DNA from: Chloroflexota bacterium
GTDB lineage: Bacteria > Chloroflexota > Dehalococcoidia > JACQUA01
NCBI GenBank assembly: GCA_016210565.1
Contig: JACQUA010000046.1
Span: 1 to 57,247, forward strand
DNA: 57,247 nucleotides
Direction: 5' to 3'
Under the pieces are notes generated by a model. It made no database searches. It saw only the letters and a program-made list of their open reading frames with translations, and was not told the origin of the DNA. The position numbers were made by a program, and so were the translations under genes. Below are positions 17,078 through 25,788 of the stretch, piece by piece. The first letter of the stretch is position 1. Every line of letters starts with the position of its first letter.

Positions 17078-19513
17078 ATGGCCAAACGAATCTCCTTGCT
17101 GGCGGGGGGACTGGTGTTAATCCTATTGATCGTTTCTGTTGTGTTGTCCGGTTGTCAGGGGCCTGCCGGACCGGCCGGCCCACCGGGAGCGCCTGGCGCT
17201 GCCGGTGCCCCCGGGAAAGCGGGTGATCCGGGAAAGGCGGGCGAACCCGGAAAGTCCGGTGCTGCCGGACCCGCGGGTCCCGCGGGACCAGCAGGAGGCC
17301 CGGCGCCGGCGCCGAAGCCCAGGACAGTTGTGGTGGATGCCGGGCAGAACCAGACAGCGGCGCCCGGCGCCAGCGTAACGGTGAAGGCCGCGGTTACCGC
17401 CGGGGACGGTTCCCGGATCACCGGCTACCAGTGGACGCAGGTATCCGGGACCAAGGCCACGATCGCCGACGCCGACAAAGACACGGCCAGGGTCACCCTG
17501 GCCGACGCCGCGGCTTACAAAGCCGAACTGGTAAAACACCTGGAGCTTCTTGATCGGTATGAAGTCCTTGGTGTTAACCCCCATTCGCTGACGGACGCCA
17601 TCCGCGCGACCTTCAGGGTCACCGTCACCACCAGCAGCGGCGAGTATCCCAGGACCGTCAACGTGACGGCGCAACTTCCCTTCGTTTTCACCACGGGCAT
17701 CCATAATGTCGCCGTAGGAGAACCGGTGCTGGTCAACGCCAGGAAACAGAACAGCTATAGCTGGAGCCTCTCCGGTCCTTCCGGCTCCGCGGCGGCCCTG
17801 GACAGCCCGTCCGACCGGAATCCGTACTTCATCCCGGACGTCGCCGGTAAGTACACCCTGACGGAAGCCACCGGCAGAGGCTCTGTCGATGTCTATGCCG
17901 GCACCTGGGCGGGCGCCATAACCGGTGAAGACGCGAAGGGCCGGCCGGTCTCCGCTACGTGCCAGGCCTGCCACAACGGACGCGCCGCTCCGGACAAGTT
18001 CACCGACTGGGCGAAATCGGGCCATGCCGAGATCTTTACCCAGAACATGAACGATCCTGCTGCCCACTGGGCCATCAACTGCGCCCAGTGTCATACGGTG
18101 GGATATAACCCCGCGGTCAAGAACGGCGGTTTCGACGAAGCTGTCGAAGCGGAAGGATGGAAGGTACCCCCGGGCGGCAAGAAGGGCCAGTGGTCCGAAA
18201 TACTGGTCAACTTCCCCAAGGCCGCCGGCATGGCCAACATCCAATGTGAGAACTGCCACGGTCCCAATAACACCCCCCTGCACATGAACGGCAAGATCGA
18301 CGCCGAGCGCGTGAGCATCGCATCTGATGGCTGCGGCTCCTGCCACGGCGAGCCTCCCAGGCACGGGCGCTTCCAGCAGTGGGAAGCGAGCAAGCATGCC
18401 AACTTCGAAGCCGCTCTTCTAGAGGCCACCGTAGAAGGTCGAGGCGCCAGCGCCGCCCACTGCGGCCGCTGCCATTCTGGGCAGGGATTCCTGGCCTGGA
18501 TCAAACAGGGCGATCTGACCAAGCAGATCCAGGGCGCCAGGGGGAACGCCACCGAGGCCGAACTGAGGGCCCTGGGTCTCACCAGGGACAAGGTGCAGCC
18601 CCAGACCTGCGCCGTGTGCCATGAGCCCCATAATCCGGGTGCGGCGACTGGCGAGCCGAACACCGCCACTGTCAGGATCACCGGAAGCACGGCCATGCTG
18701 CCCGCCGGATTCAAGGCCGAGGCGGTGGGTCGCGGCGCCATCTGCATGACCTGCCACAACAGCCGCAACGGCGCCCGCAACGACGCCCTGGGGAATCCGC
18801 CCAGCTACTCGGCGCCTCACACGGCGGCGCAGACCGACGTCGTCATGGGGCAGAACGCGTACTTCGTCAAGGTCGGCGAGCGCGGGAAACACTCTTTCAT
18901 CCAGGATACCTGCACCAAGTGCCACATGGAATCGACCCCGCCGCCGGCTGAGTTCAGCTACCAGCTTGCGGGAACGAACCACGCTTTCAAGGCCAGCAAG
19001 ACCGTTTGCAAGGACTGCCACGGCGCCTTCGACGGCGGCACCCTGCAGCAGGCCGTCCACAAGGAAGTGGAAGAGCTGGGCGAAAAGATGGCCGCCTACC
19101 TGCTGGCCAAGGTGTCCGACAAGGTCTTCATCAAGGACTACACGCCGCACACCTTCCAGGGCAAGTTCTACGACGTGCTGAGCGACGCGGCGGAGATCGA
19201 CAAAGCGAACATCGCTTGGCTGTTCCCCACCGAGCCCCACGGGCAGCAGGGATTCCTGATCAAGTTCAAGAACCCGGTGACGTTCACCTACGCGCCGGCC
19301 AGGGAAGCTCCACACACCGTCCTGATGAAAGAGGCTGAAGTCCAGCTTGGGACTATCACCACCGACGGGACCAAGGTCATCATCCCGACCAGCGACCCGC
19401 TGGTGAAAGTAGGATGGAACTTCTTCCTGATCGAGGGCGACGGCAGCTTTGGCGTGCACAACCCGCAGTTCACCTTCGAGGTGCTCGAAGCGTCTATAGC
19501 AAACTTGAAGTAG
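17078..19513 (+). CDS. Nine-heme cytochrome c lipoprotein with collagen-like stalk and Ig/PKD-like domains
   Basis: 811 residues from ATG 17078, which opens a lipoprotein signal ending LSGC (lipid Cys26). Residues 27-74 are Gly-X-Y collagen-like (GPAGPAGPPGAPG). Two beta domains follow: a PKD/Ig-like one (about 82-195; GYQWTQVSG) and a second one (about 200-275). The rest is a multiheme cytochrome with nine CXXCH sites starting at residues 295, 335, 390, 419, 462, 511, 556, 612 and 644, and a C-terminal beta-rich part of about 130 residues. The heme part resembles the cytochrome c-554/octaheme class. An outer-surface or periplasmic electron-transfer role is likely. Substrate (nitrogen, sulfur or extracellular acceptor) cannot be told from sequence. 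Transcribed alone, with its own promoter and terminator. Confidence 0.88.
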   Translation: MAKRISLLAGGLVLILLIVSVVLSGCQGPAGPAGPPGAPGAAGAPGKAGDPGKAGEPGKSGAAGPAGPAGPAGGPAPAPKPRTVVVDAGQNQTAAPGASVTVKAAVTAGDGSRITGYQWTQVSGTKATIADADKDTARVTLADAAAYKAELVKHLELLDRYEVLGVNPHSLTDAIRATFRVTVTTSSGEYPRTVNVTAQLPFVFTTGIHNVAVGEPVLVNARKQNSYSWSLSGPSGSAAALDSPSDRNPYFIPDVAGKYTLTEATGRGSVDVYAGTWAGAITGEDAKGRPVSATCQACHNGRAAPDKFTDWAKSGHAEIFTQNMNDPAAHWAINCAQCHTVGYNPAVKNGGFDEAVEAEGWKVPPGGKKGQWSEILVNFPKAAGMANIQCENCHGPNNTPLHMNGKIDAERVSIASDGCGSCHGEPPRHGRFQQWEASKHANFEAALLEATVEGRGASAAHCGRCHSGQGFLAWIKQGDLTKQIQGARGNATEAELRALGLTRDKVQPQTCAVCHEPHNPGAATGEPNTATVRITGSTAMLPAGFKAEAVGRGAICMTCHNSRNGARNDALGNPPSYSAPHTAAQTDVVMGQNAYFVKVGERGKHSFIQDTCTKCHMESTPPPAEFSYQLAGTNHAFKASKTVCKDCHGAFDGGTLQQAVHKEVEELGEKMAAYLLAKVSDKVFIKDYTPHTFQGKFYDVLSDAAEIDKANIAWLFPTEPHGQQGFLIKFKNPVTFTYAPAREAPHTVLMKEAEVQLGTITTDGTKVIIPTSDPLVKVGWNFFLIEGDGSFGVHNPQFTFEVLEASIANLK

Positions 19514-19519
19514 CCCAAT

Positions 19520-19588
19520 GTAGGGTGGTGAAGCGCCCGGCGCCCTTGGGGTTAACAGGCAGCGCTGGTTCGGGCGCGCAACCCACCA
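19520..19588. repeat. Dispersed repeat family E, copy 2
   Basis: Starts GTAGGGTGGTGAAGC and ends GCGCAACCCACC. Copies at 4012, 20911-20976, 32202-32244, 42262-42320 and 55284-55341. Confidence 0.65.
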
Positions 19589-19605
19589 TGCTGCCAATAT
19601 CCGAC

Positions 19606-19640
19606 AAAAGGGCCTCCTTCGAACGAAGGAGGCCCTTTTT
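19606..19640 (+). terminator. Rho-independent terminator after the nine-heme cytochrome
   Basis: Perfect 16-bp stem AAAAGGGCCTCCTTCG / CGAAGGAGGCCCTTTT with a two-base loop, ending in a T-run. It works for the plus strand and separates the cytochrome from recA. Confidence 0.9.
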
Positions 19641-19665
19641 CATGCCCGCGGCCAGGCGAGGCAGG

Positions 19666-19695
19666 TTGATTATGTCCCCTTCTTATGTGTAAAAT
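19666..19695 (+). promoter_or_regulatory. Candidate recA promoter
   Basis: TTGATT (19666-19671), 18-base spacer, TAAAAT (19690-19695). About 145 bases upstream of recA; the intervening leader contains a dispersed repeat (about 19705-19800, 'CTCTCCCTCGATGGGAGAGG'). No obvious LexA box is seen. Confidence 0.5.
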
Positions 19696-19840
19696 GGGGC
19701 ACTATTCCAATTCCTCTCCCTCGATGGGAGAGGTCAGGGCCTGCCCCGTACCTGATACGGGGTGAGGGTGAAGTCCTCTCCAGCCAAGAGGAGAGGAGAC
19801 TCCATTTGGTTCCGGCTCGTCCGGGTCAGGGAGGGACAAA

Positions 19841-20881
19841 ATGGTAACGGAAAAAGAAAAAGCCCTGGAGCTGGCTCTGGCCCAGATTGAGAAACAATTT
19901 GGCAAGGGGGCGATTATGAGACTGGGAGAGGCTTCGGCGAGAATGGTCGTCGAGGCCATCCCCACCGGCTCCATCGCGCTGGACCTGGCCATCGGGATCG
20001 GGGGAATTCCCCGGGGCAGGGTGACCGAGATATTCGGTCCGGAGTCCAGCGGCAAGTCCACGCTGGCCCAGCATGTCATCGCGGAGGCGCAGAAGGCGGG
20101 CGGCAAAGTGGCCTATATAGACGCCGAGCATGCTCTGGACCCACCTTACGCGGCCAATCTGGGCGTGAACGTGGAAGAGCTTCTCATCGCACAGCCGGAT
20201 ACGGGGGAGGAGGCGCTGGAGATCACGGAGCATCTGGTCAGAAGCGCCGCCATAGATTGCGTAGTGATCGACAGCGTGGCGGCCCTGGTGCCCCGGGCGG
20301 AAATCGAAGGAGAAATGGGCGACGCCCACGTGGGCCTCCAGGCCAGGCTGATGTCGCAATCGCTGCGCAAGCTCACAGCGGCGATCAGCAAGTCCCACAC
20401 CGCGGTGATTTTCATCAACCAGCTTCGCGAGAAGGTCGGGGTGATGTTCGGTAACCCCGAAGTGACGCCGGGGGGCAGGGCTTTGAAATTCTACAGCTCC
20501 GTCCGCATCGACCTGAGACGCATTGATTCCATCAAGGAGGGGGCCGAAGTCACCGGCAACCGGGTCAGGGCCAAGGTCGTGAAGAACAAAGTGGCCCCTC
20601 CCTTCCGGACGGCGGAGTTCGACATAATGTTCAACCAGGGGATAAGCAAGGAAGGCGACCTGATCGACCTGGGGGTCAAGCTCGGCATAGTCAAGAAGAG
20701 CGGCGCTTTCTTTACCTTCGGCGAAAACAAGCTGGGACAGGGCAGGGAGAACGCTAAGGAATTCCTGAAGCAACACAAGGATATTGCCGGGGAGATTGAG
20801 AAGCAGATCCGCGGGTCCGCGAAAGCGCCGGTGCTCACGGCCGCGAGCACGGAGGAAAAAGACAAGGAAGACCAGCAGTAG
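19841..20881 (+). CDS. recA: Recombinase RecA
   Basis: 346 residues, ATG behind AGGGAGGG. ATP-dependent strand exchange in homologous recombination and induction of the damage response. Walker A is GPESSGKST, Walker B-like segment [18 protein letters not shown], loop L2 [16 protein letters not shown]. The length is normal and the C-terminal tail is Lys/Glu-rich (EEKDKEDQQ). The stop codon is the first part of a dispersed repeat (family H). Followed by recX after about 160 bases of repeats. Confidence 0.98.
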   Translation: MVTEKEKALELALAQIEKQFGKGAIMRLGEASARMVVEAIPTGSIALDLAIGIGGIPRGRVTEIFGPESSGKSTLAQHVIAEAQKAGGKVAYIDAEHALDPPYAANLGVNVEELLIAQPDTGEEALEITEHLVRSAAIDCVVIDSVAALVPRAEIEGEMGDAHVGLQARLMSQSLRKLTAAISKSHTAVIFINQLREKVGVMFGNPEVTPGGRALKFYSSVRIDLRRIDSIKEGAEVTGNRVRAKVVKNKVAPPFRTAEFDIMFNQGISKEGDLIDLGVKLGIVKKSGAFFTFGENKLGQGRENAKEFLKQHKDIAGEIEKQIRGSAKAPVLTAASTEEKDKEDQQ

Positions 20882-20976
20882 GACAGGCTTTCCAGCCTGT
20901 CCAGGACGGCGTAGGGTGGGTTAAGCACAGAGGGGTGGCCAGAGGGCGGCCGGGTGGCTGTGCGAACCCAGCCTAC
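20878..20976. repeat. Families H and E between recA and recX
   Basis: Family H (20878-20902) overlaps the recA stop codon. Family E (20911-20976) follows, bounded by GTAGGGTGGGTTAAGC and CGAACCCAGCCTAC. Confidence 0.75.
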
Positions 20977-21007
20977 GGCGCTACCGGTCTGGCGGAATTC
21001 CAACACC

Positions 21008-21026
21008 CACAGGCGGGACGCCTGTG
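21008..21026. repeat. Dispersed palindrome family A, copy 7
   Basis: CACAGGCGGGACGCCTGTG directly ahead of recX. A GTG in its right arm (21024) is in frame with recX and could serve as a start. Confidence 0.75.
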
Positions 21027-21044
21027 CCACTGGGATCTTCTGAA

Positions 21045-21707
21045 ATGGTGCAGGAAAAACGGCAGACCATCACCTCGATCGAGAAACAGAAGGGTGGCCG
21101 GCGGCGGGTGAACGTGTTCGTGGACGGAGCATTTGCCTTCAGTCTGGACCCTCTGGTGGTGGAACAAAACGGGCTGAGGGTGGGAACGGAGCTCACAGGT
21201 AGCCAGGCGGCGGCGCTGTCCGAAAAAGACGAGGGGGAAAAAGCCTATCAGGCCGCGCTGCTTCTGCTCAGGTTCCGCAAACGCAGCAAGAAGGAGATGG
21301 AGGAGCGGCTGGCGAGACGGGGTTTTTCGCGGGGCGCTGTTACGGGGACGGTGCGGCGGTTGGAGGAGGAGGGTCTGGTAGACGACAGGCTATTCACCGA
21401 GTTCTGGAAGGAGAACCGGGAGTCCTTCAGACCCAGGGGCAAGCGCCTGATGGCGCTGGAGCTGAGGAAGGCGGGCGTGCCGGGGGAAACGATCGCCGAG
21501 GGGCTTGGGGATGTGGATGAGGCGGCCGGCGCCTACCGGGCGGCGCAGGCGAAGATGAGGCTGTGGCAGGGCCTGGAATATTCCATGTTCCGCAAGAAGC
21601 TGGCTGGTTTTCTGGCCAGGCGCGGTTACGGTTGGGAAGTTATCCGCGAGACCGTGCAGCGCGTGTGGGCGGAGACTGCCGGCCCGGATGATGCCGGGAC
21701 TGCGTGA
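21045..21707 (+). CDS. recX: Regulatory protein RecX
   Basis: 220 residues from ATG 21045 (MVQEKRQTITSIEKQKGG); an in-frame GTG at 21024 lies in a repeat. RecX binds and modulates RecA filaments. Three-helix repeats typical of RecX are visible: ALLLLRFRKRSKKEMEERLARRGF, a middle repeat with RLEEEGLVDDRLFTEFW, and a C-terminal KKLAGFLARRGYGWEVI. The N-terminal barrel-like extension (residues 1-60) is common in this phylum. Downstream of recA, the usual context. Confidence 0.9.
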   Translation: MVQEKRQTITSIEKQKGGRRRVNVFVDGAFAFSLDPLVVEQNGLRVGTELTGSQAAALSEKDEGEKAYQAALLLLRFRKRSKKEMEERLARRGFSRGAVTGTVRRLEEEGLVDDRLFTEFWKENRESFRPRGKRLMALELRKAGVPGETIAEGLGDVDEAAGAYRAAQAKMRLWQGLEYSMFRKKLAGFLARRGYGWEVIRETVQRVWAETAGPDDAGTA

Positions 21708-21886
21708 CATCCCGGCGGTCATTCCGAAGCGGAATAGGGCTCAAGGCTGCAGTTGCCTTTTCCTGGCATTGCACCAGCCGGGTTTGGTTCGTCACATCAG
21801 CCTCGCCACTGTCTGAGTTGTGCCGTCGCCACCCCCGCTCCGCAAAGTGGAGCGACCACAACCACGATTGAAATTGCAGCAATAAC

Positions 21887-21916
21887 TTGACATTGAATAG
21901 CCGGAACGATTAAAAT
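21887..21916 (+). promoter_or_regulatory. Promoter of rpsU
   Basis: TTGACA (21887-21892), 18-base spacer, TAAAAT (21911-21916): close to the sigma-70 consensus. It predicts a leader of about 45 bases ahead of the rpsU start. Confidence 0.75.
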
Positions 21917-21969
21917 TTTGTAGTTTTTGGCGAATTACCCAATAGACAGAATAGAAAGGAGGGAGTCAT

Positions 21970-22155
21970 GTGGCCGAAGTAGTAGCAACTGAAAACGAGA
22001 GCTTCGACAGCCTCTTGCGGCGGTTCAACAAGAAAGTCCAGGCAGACGGGATTCTTGCGGAAGCCCGGCGCCGGGAGCATTACGAAAAACCCAGCATCAG
22101 GCGAAAGAAGAAGGACGCCATAAAGAGGCGGAAGACCTCTTTGCGGAAATTCTAA
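21970..22155 (+). CDS. rpsU: 30S ribosomal protein bS21
   Basis: 61 residues. The frame starts at GTG 21970, which overlaps an out-of-frame ATG at 21968; AAGGAGGG lies just upstream. Highly basic C-terminus ([20 protein letters not shown]) and the [18 protein letters not shown] helix are typical of bS21, which helps the 30S subunit start translation. Usual length. The next gene is a yqeY homologue, a frequent neighbour of rpsU in bacteria. Confidence 0.95.
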   Translation: MAEVVATENESFDSLLRRFNKKVQADGILAEARRREHYEKPSIRRKKKDAIKRRKTSLRKF

Positions 22156-22183
22156 CACAATGCATTGAGCGGCTAAAGATACC

Positions 22184-22277
22184 GTCATTGCGAGGAACGA
22201 AACGACGAAGGAATCCCACGTTGGTTGGACCTTCCAGGGGGTTGCTTCGTCCCGACGAAATCGGGACTCGCAATGAC
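22184..22277. repeat. Dispersed inverted repeat family B, copy 3
   Basis: GTCATTGCGAGGAACGAAACG to CTCGCAATGAC, placed between rpsU and yqeY. Confidence 0.8.
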
Positions 22278-22303
22278 AACCCGACTGCGACCAGGATACC
22301 AGC

Positions 22304-22762
22304 TTGGCAAACGATGATTTCCTGGGAAAACTGAGAGAGGACCTGAAGGCGGCCCTGCGACGCGGAGATAAACCGCGCCTGGCTGCCCTGCGGGCGGTAA
22401 TATCTGCCGTGACCTATGCCGAGAAGGACAAGGGTAAGTCCCAGCAAACAGAGGATATCCTGCTGCTTGTCGCCCGGGAGGCCAGGCAGCGGAAGGAAAG
22501 CATAGAGGCGTTTGCCAAAGCCGGCCGGCAGGACCTGGTGGACAAGGAAAAGGCTGAGCTGGCGGTACTGACGGAGTACCTCCCCCAGCAGTTGACCAGG
22601 GGGGAGATCACCGCCCTGGCCCAAAAGGTCATCGCCGAGACCGGCGCCAGGGGGCCGGGGGACAAGGGTAAAGTCATGGGGAAACTGATGCCCCAGGTCA
22701 AGGGAAAAGCCGAGGGACAGGTGGTCAATGAAGTCGTCTCCGGACTGCTCCAGGGGAAGTAG
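22304..22762 (+). CDS. yqeY: GatB/YqeY domain protein
   Basis: 152 residues, TTG start at 22304 with AGGA about eight bases upstream. The whole protein is the YqeY fold (helical, related to the tail of GatB), with the typical ending GKVMGKLMPQVKGKAEGQVVNEVV. YqeY-like proteins are thought to interact with tRNA or aminoacyl-tRNA amidation, but the cellular role is not settled. Normal length. Follows rpsU and precedes a terminator. Confidence 0.9.
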   Translation: MANDDFLGKLREDLKAALRRGDKPRLAALRAVISAVTYAEKDKGKSQQTEDILLLVAREARQRKESIEAFAKAGRQDLVDKEKAELAVLTEYLPQQLTRGEITALAQKVIAETGARGPGDKGKVMGKLMPQVKGKAEGQVVNEVVSGLLQGK

Positions 22763-22793
22763 CCGGGTCGAGCCATAATGCCGGACCACACCG

Positions 22794-22824
22794 AAAGGGC
22801 CTGAGAACGGGCCTTTTCTTTTTT
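22794..22824 (+). terminator. Probable rho-independent terminator after yqeY
   Basis: Hairpin AAAGGGCC...GGGCCTTT (one bulged G) followed by TTTTCTTTTTT, about 30 bases after the yqeY stop. Confidence 0.65.
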
Positions 22825-22922
22825 GTCCGGGGTGTCCGGCAAAAAATCCTAAATCCGAATCTCTAAACTCTAACCAGTCACCCATCCCGACGAGTCGGGA
22901 CCACGAAGGATGAAAATGGACT

Positions 22923-23027
22923 GTCATTGCGAGCGAAGCGCGGCAATCTCCTCGGCTTTGCGAGAGTCCGCAGAGCGGACCGGATGACCAGCCAACCAGG
23001 GGATTGCTTCGCTTCGCTCGCAATGAC
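22923..23027. repeat. Dispersed inverted repeat family B, copy 4
   Basis: GTCATTGCGAGCGAAGCGCGG to TTCGCTCGCAATGAC. With the family C copy that follows it fills the 564-base gene-free stretch between yqeY and lemA. Confidence 0.8.
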
Positions 23028-23089
23028 ATTTGCGATACCGGTTTGGACATTTGAACATTGGCGTTTTGGATTTGCTCAGAAAATAGACT

Positions 23090-23184
23090 GTCACCCTGAG
23101 CGAAGTCGAAGGGTCTTTCGTCCCGCGCCCCGCCCCGAAAGATTCTTCGACTACGCTCGCTGCGCTCGCTTTGCTCAGAATGAC
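23090..23184. repeat. Dispersed inverted repeat family C, copy 1
   Basis: GTCACCCTGAGCGAAGTCGAAGG to TTTGCTCAGAATGAC. Copies at 46641-46785, 55075-55190 and, cut by the window edge, 57211-57247. Confidence 0.8.
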
Positions 23185-23326
23185 ATTTTCATCCTTCATG
23201 GTGCGCCATCGGCGCATGGGTGATTGTTTCGGATTTCCCCCCGATCCGGTCGGGGGTTAGGATTTCGGATTTGGATGGCCTTTTTGGTTCCGGATTGTCC
23301 GGGTTAGGTCTTGAGCGAGGGGAACA

Positions 23327-23887
23327 ATGTTGATAGCGTTAATCGTTGTTGTTGCCCTGGTCGTGGCTGTGATCATCTTTCTGTGGAGCCTCTACAACGG
23401 CCTGGTAAGGTCGCACATGCGGGTGAAGGAGTCCTGGTCGGGGATTGATGTGCAACTGAAGAGGCGGTCAAGCCTGGTGCCGAACCTGGTCGAGACCGTC
23501 AAGGGTTATGCCACTCACGAACGGGAGGTCTTCGAGAACGTCACCAGGGCCAGGGCTGCTTTGATGGGGGCTGGCAACCCCAAGGAGGCGGCCGACGCCA
23601 ACAACATGCTGACCGGCGCCTTGAAGACGCTGTTCGCCGTGGCAGAAGCCTACCCGCAGTTGAGGGCATCCGAGAATTTCACCAGGCTGCAGAGCGAGCT
23701 TTCCGACCTGGAGGCCAAAATAGCCTACGCCCGGCAGTTCTACAACGGCAATGTGCAGGACTACAATACCCTGATACGCGTTTTCCCCAATGTACTGATA
23801 GCGACCCGTTTCGGGTTCAAGGAAGAACCATTCTTCGCCGCCACCGAGGAAGAAAAGGCAGATGTCAAGGTAAGTTTCGCCCGCTAA
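23327..23887 (+). CDS. lemA: LemA family protein
   Basis: 186 residues, ATG behind GCGAGGGGAA. One N-terminal membrane helix (residues 2-22) then a helical-bundle domain with the family signatures SWSGIDVQLKRRSSLVPNLVE and ARQFYNGNVQDYN...FPNVLIA. Function of LemA proteins is not established. They are often next to the membrane protease HtpX, as here (four bases apart), suggesting a shared role in envelope quality control. Confidence 0.92.
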   Translation: MLIALIVVVALVVAVIIFLWSLYNGLVRSHMRVKESWSGIDVQLKRRSSLVPNLVETVKGYATHEREVFENVTRARAALMGAGNPKEAADANNMLTGALKTLFAVAEAYPQLRASENFTRLQSELSDLEAKIAYARQFYNGNVQDYNTLIRVFPNVLIATRFGFKEEPFFAATEEEKADVKVSFAR

Positions 23888-23891
23888 GCGC

Positions 23892-24794
23892 ATGACCATC
23901 TACACCCGGATCGACGCCAACCGGCGGAATACCGTCTTGCTCCTGGTACTGTTCGGTTTCCTGGTGTTCGCGGTGGTCGAGGTTTTCTCTCTGGCGCTGG
24001 AGTTGGGCATCGCCGGGAGCGTGACGGCCGCGGTCCTGGCAGGGGGTCTTTCGTATTTGGGCTACCTCGAGGCCGATAGGATCGTCCTCGGCATCTCGGA
24101 GGCGAGACCCATCGACAAGGACGATAACCCCGAGTTGTTCAACCTGGTGGAAAATCTCTGCATCGGTTCGGGGTTGCCCATGCCCCGCATCTATGTCATT
24201 GACGACAGCGCTCCTAATGCCTTTGCCACGGGAAGAAGACCGGAGAACGCCTCCATCGCCGTTACCAGCGGGTTGCTCAGCAAACTGAACAAGCTGGAGC
24301 TTGAGGGCGTCCTGGGACACGAGTTGTCGCACATCAAGAACTATGATATCCGGTTGATGACGGTGGCGGCGGTGGCCGTCGGCCTGGTGGCGCTCCTGTC
24401 CGACCTGTTCCTCCGGTATACGTGGTTCGGCGCCGGCGCCCGCCGGAGGTACCGGGGGAAGGGAGAGGGCGCCGCGGGACTGGTGATCCTGGCCATCGCG
24501 GTGGCGGCGGCCATCCTGGCCCCGATAGCAGCGCAGTTGATCAGGCTGGCCATCTCGAGGCAGCGGGAGTTTCTGGCGGATGCCTCTTCCGCCCTGTTGA
24601 CTCGCTACCCGGAAGGACTGGCCGGCGCCCTGGAAAAGATTTCCCGGGACACCGAGCCGCTGGAGGTTGCCAACAAAGCCACTGCCCATCTCTATATTGC
24701 CAATCCCCTGAAGGGACAATCGAGCTGGCTGAATGACCTTTTTTCCACCCATCCGCCTATCGAGGCCCGGGTCGGGGCTTTAAGGGCGATGTAG
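23892..24794 (+). CDS. htpX: HtpX-like membrane zinc metalloprotease (M48)
   Basis: 300 residues. Two N-terminal membrane helices, then the zinc site HELSHIKNYD (HEXXH) with the third ligand expected in REFLADASSALLT, and two more hydrophobic helices between about residues 155 and 220. M48 proteases degrade damaged membrane proteins. The start ATG is four bases after the lemA stop, so the two genes are an operon. Confidence 0.92.
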   Translation: MTIYTRIDANRRNTVLLLVLFGFLVFAVVEVFSLALELGIAGSVTAAVLAGGLSYLGYLEADRIVLGISEARPIDKDDNPELFNLVENLCIGSGLPMPRIYVIDDSAPNAFATGRRPENASIAVTSGLLSKLNKLELEGVLGHELSHIKNYDIRLMTVAAVAVGLVALLSDLFLRYTWFGAGARRRYRGKGEGAAGLVILAIAVAAAILAPIAAQLIRLAISRQREFLADASSALLTRYPEGLAGALEKISRDTEPLEVANKATAHLYIANPLKGQSSWLNDLFSTHPPIEARVGALRAM

Positions 24795-24797
24795 CTA

Positions 24798-24861
24798 GCA
24801 GCTAACAGCAGACAGCGAACAGCTTGCCGCTGACTGCTGACGGCTGATAGCTGTCAGCCCT
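24798..24861. repeat. Short direct/inverted repeats after htpX
   Basis: Units of 'AGCTAACAGCAGACAGCGAACAGC' and 'GCTGACTGCTGACGGCTGATAGC' form a loose hairpin between htpX and purQ. No T-run follows. Confidence 0.4.
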
Positions 24862-24906
24862 TTGGCATTTCGGCCATCATTATCTGTAATGCTTGAGGTA
24901 CTTGCC

Positions 24907-25608
24907 ATGAAATTCGGCGTTATCACTTTTCCCGGGACGTGGAGCGACGCTGATTGCTACTATTCCCTGAAAGAAATAATGAAACAGGATGTGAGATATG
25001 TGTGGCACAAGGATACGGACCTGTCCGACCTGGACTGCGTAGTTCTGCCGGGTGGTTTTTCCTACGGGGACTATTTGCGGGCCGGGGCCATCGCCCGTTT
25101 TTCTCCGGTGATGGCCGCGGTCGAGCGCTTTGCTGCCTCCGGCAAGCTGGTCCTGGGTATTTGTAACGGGTTTCAGATACTTTGCGAGGCCGGGCTGCTG
25201 CCGGGGGCTCTCATGACTAACAGTCACCTGGAGTACCGGTGTCAATGGGTGAATTTGAGGACGGAGAATAGCTCGTCGCCGTTCAGCAACCGGTGCGGGG
25301 TGGGGCAGGTGGTCCGGATTCCGATTTCGCATCACGACGGCAATTACTACGCCGATGACGGGACCGTGGCCGCGCTGGAGCGGCAGAACCGGGTCATCTT
25401 CCGCTATTGCAACGCTGCCGGCGAACCGGCACCTGACGCCAACCCGAATGGTTCCTTGCATAATATAGCCGGAGTTATCAACGAAGGGGGCAACGTACTG
25501 GGCATGATGCCCCATCCGGAGAGGGCTTGCGAGGAGGTTTTGGGGGGTGCGGATGGCAATTTGGTCTGGGGTTCAATCGTCGATTTTCTGAGGGGGCGAA
25601 GGGGCTAA
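24907..25608 (+). CDS. purQ: Phosphoribosylformylglycinamidine synthase, glutaminase subunit PurQ
   Basis: 233 residues from ATG 24907 ([16 protein letters not shown]), with GAGGT eight bases upstream; the frame extends 15 codons further without family similarity. It releases ammonia from glutamine for PurL in purine synthesis. The class I amidotransferase nucleophile is in GICNGFQ, and the catalytic His/Glu are in MMPHPERA. Followed by purL. Confidence 0.95.
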   Translation: MKFGVITFPGTWSDADCYYSLKEIMKQDVRYVWHKDTDLSDLDCVVLPGGFSYGDYLRAGAIARFSPVMAAVERFAASGKLVLGICNGFQILCEAGLLPGALMTNSHLEYRCQWVNLRTENSSSPFSNRCGVGQVVRIPISHHDGNYYADDGTVAALERQNRVIFRYCNAAGEPAPDANPNGSLHNIAGVINEGGNVLGMMPHPERACEEVLGGADGNLVWGSIVDFLRGRRG

Positions 25609-25650
25609 CTCAGCAAACGAACAATACCCATGCGTTGGGTTGGGCCGTTT

Positions 25651-25760
25651 GAACCACGAATAGACACGAATTGACACGAATGGTGAATCAGAATACTCTG
25701 GATCGGCATGGCAGTTATTCATTCGCCGTTTCGTGTTTATTTGTGTTCATTCGTGGTTTC
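25651..25760. repeat. Dispersed inverted repeat family D, copy 2
   Basis: Arms GAACCACGAATAGACACGAATT and TTTCGTGTTTATTTGTG...TTCGTGGTTTC, between purQ and purL. The purL reading frame runs into it upstream but the real start is beyond it. Confidence 0.8.
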
Positions 25761-25788
25761 ATTTTTCGTTGGTACGAAAGGACAACGG

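Noticed and set aside
17123..18397. 424-codon open frame on the minus strand
   Set aside because: Antisense to the multiheme cytochrome gene, which has nine CXXCH motifs and a lipoprotein signal.
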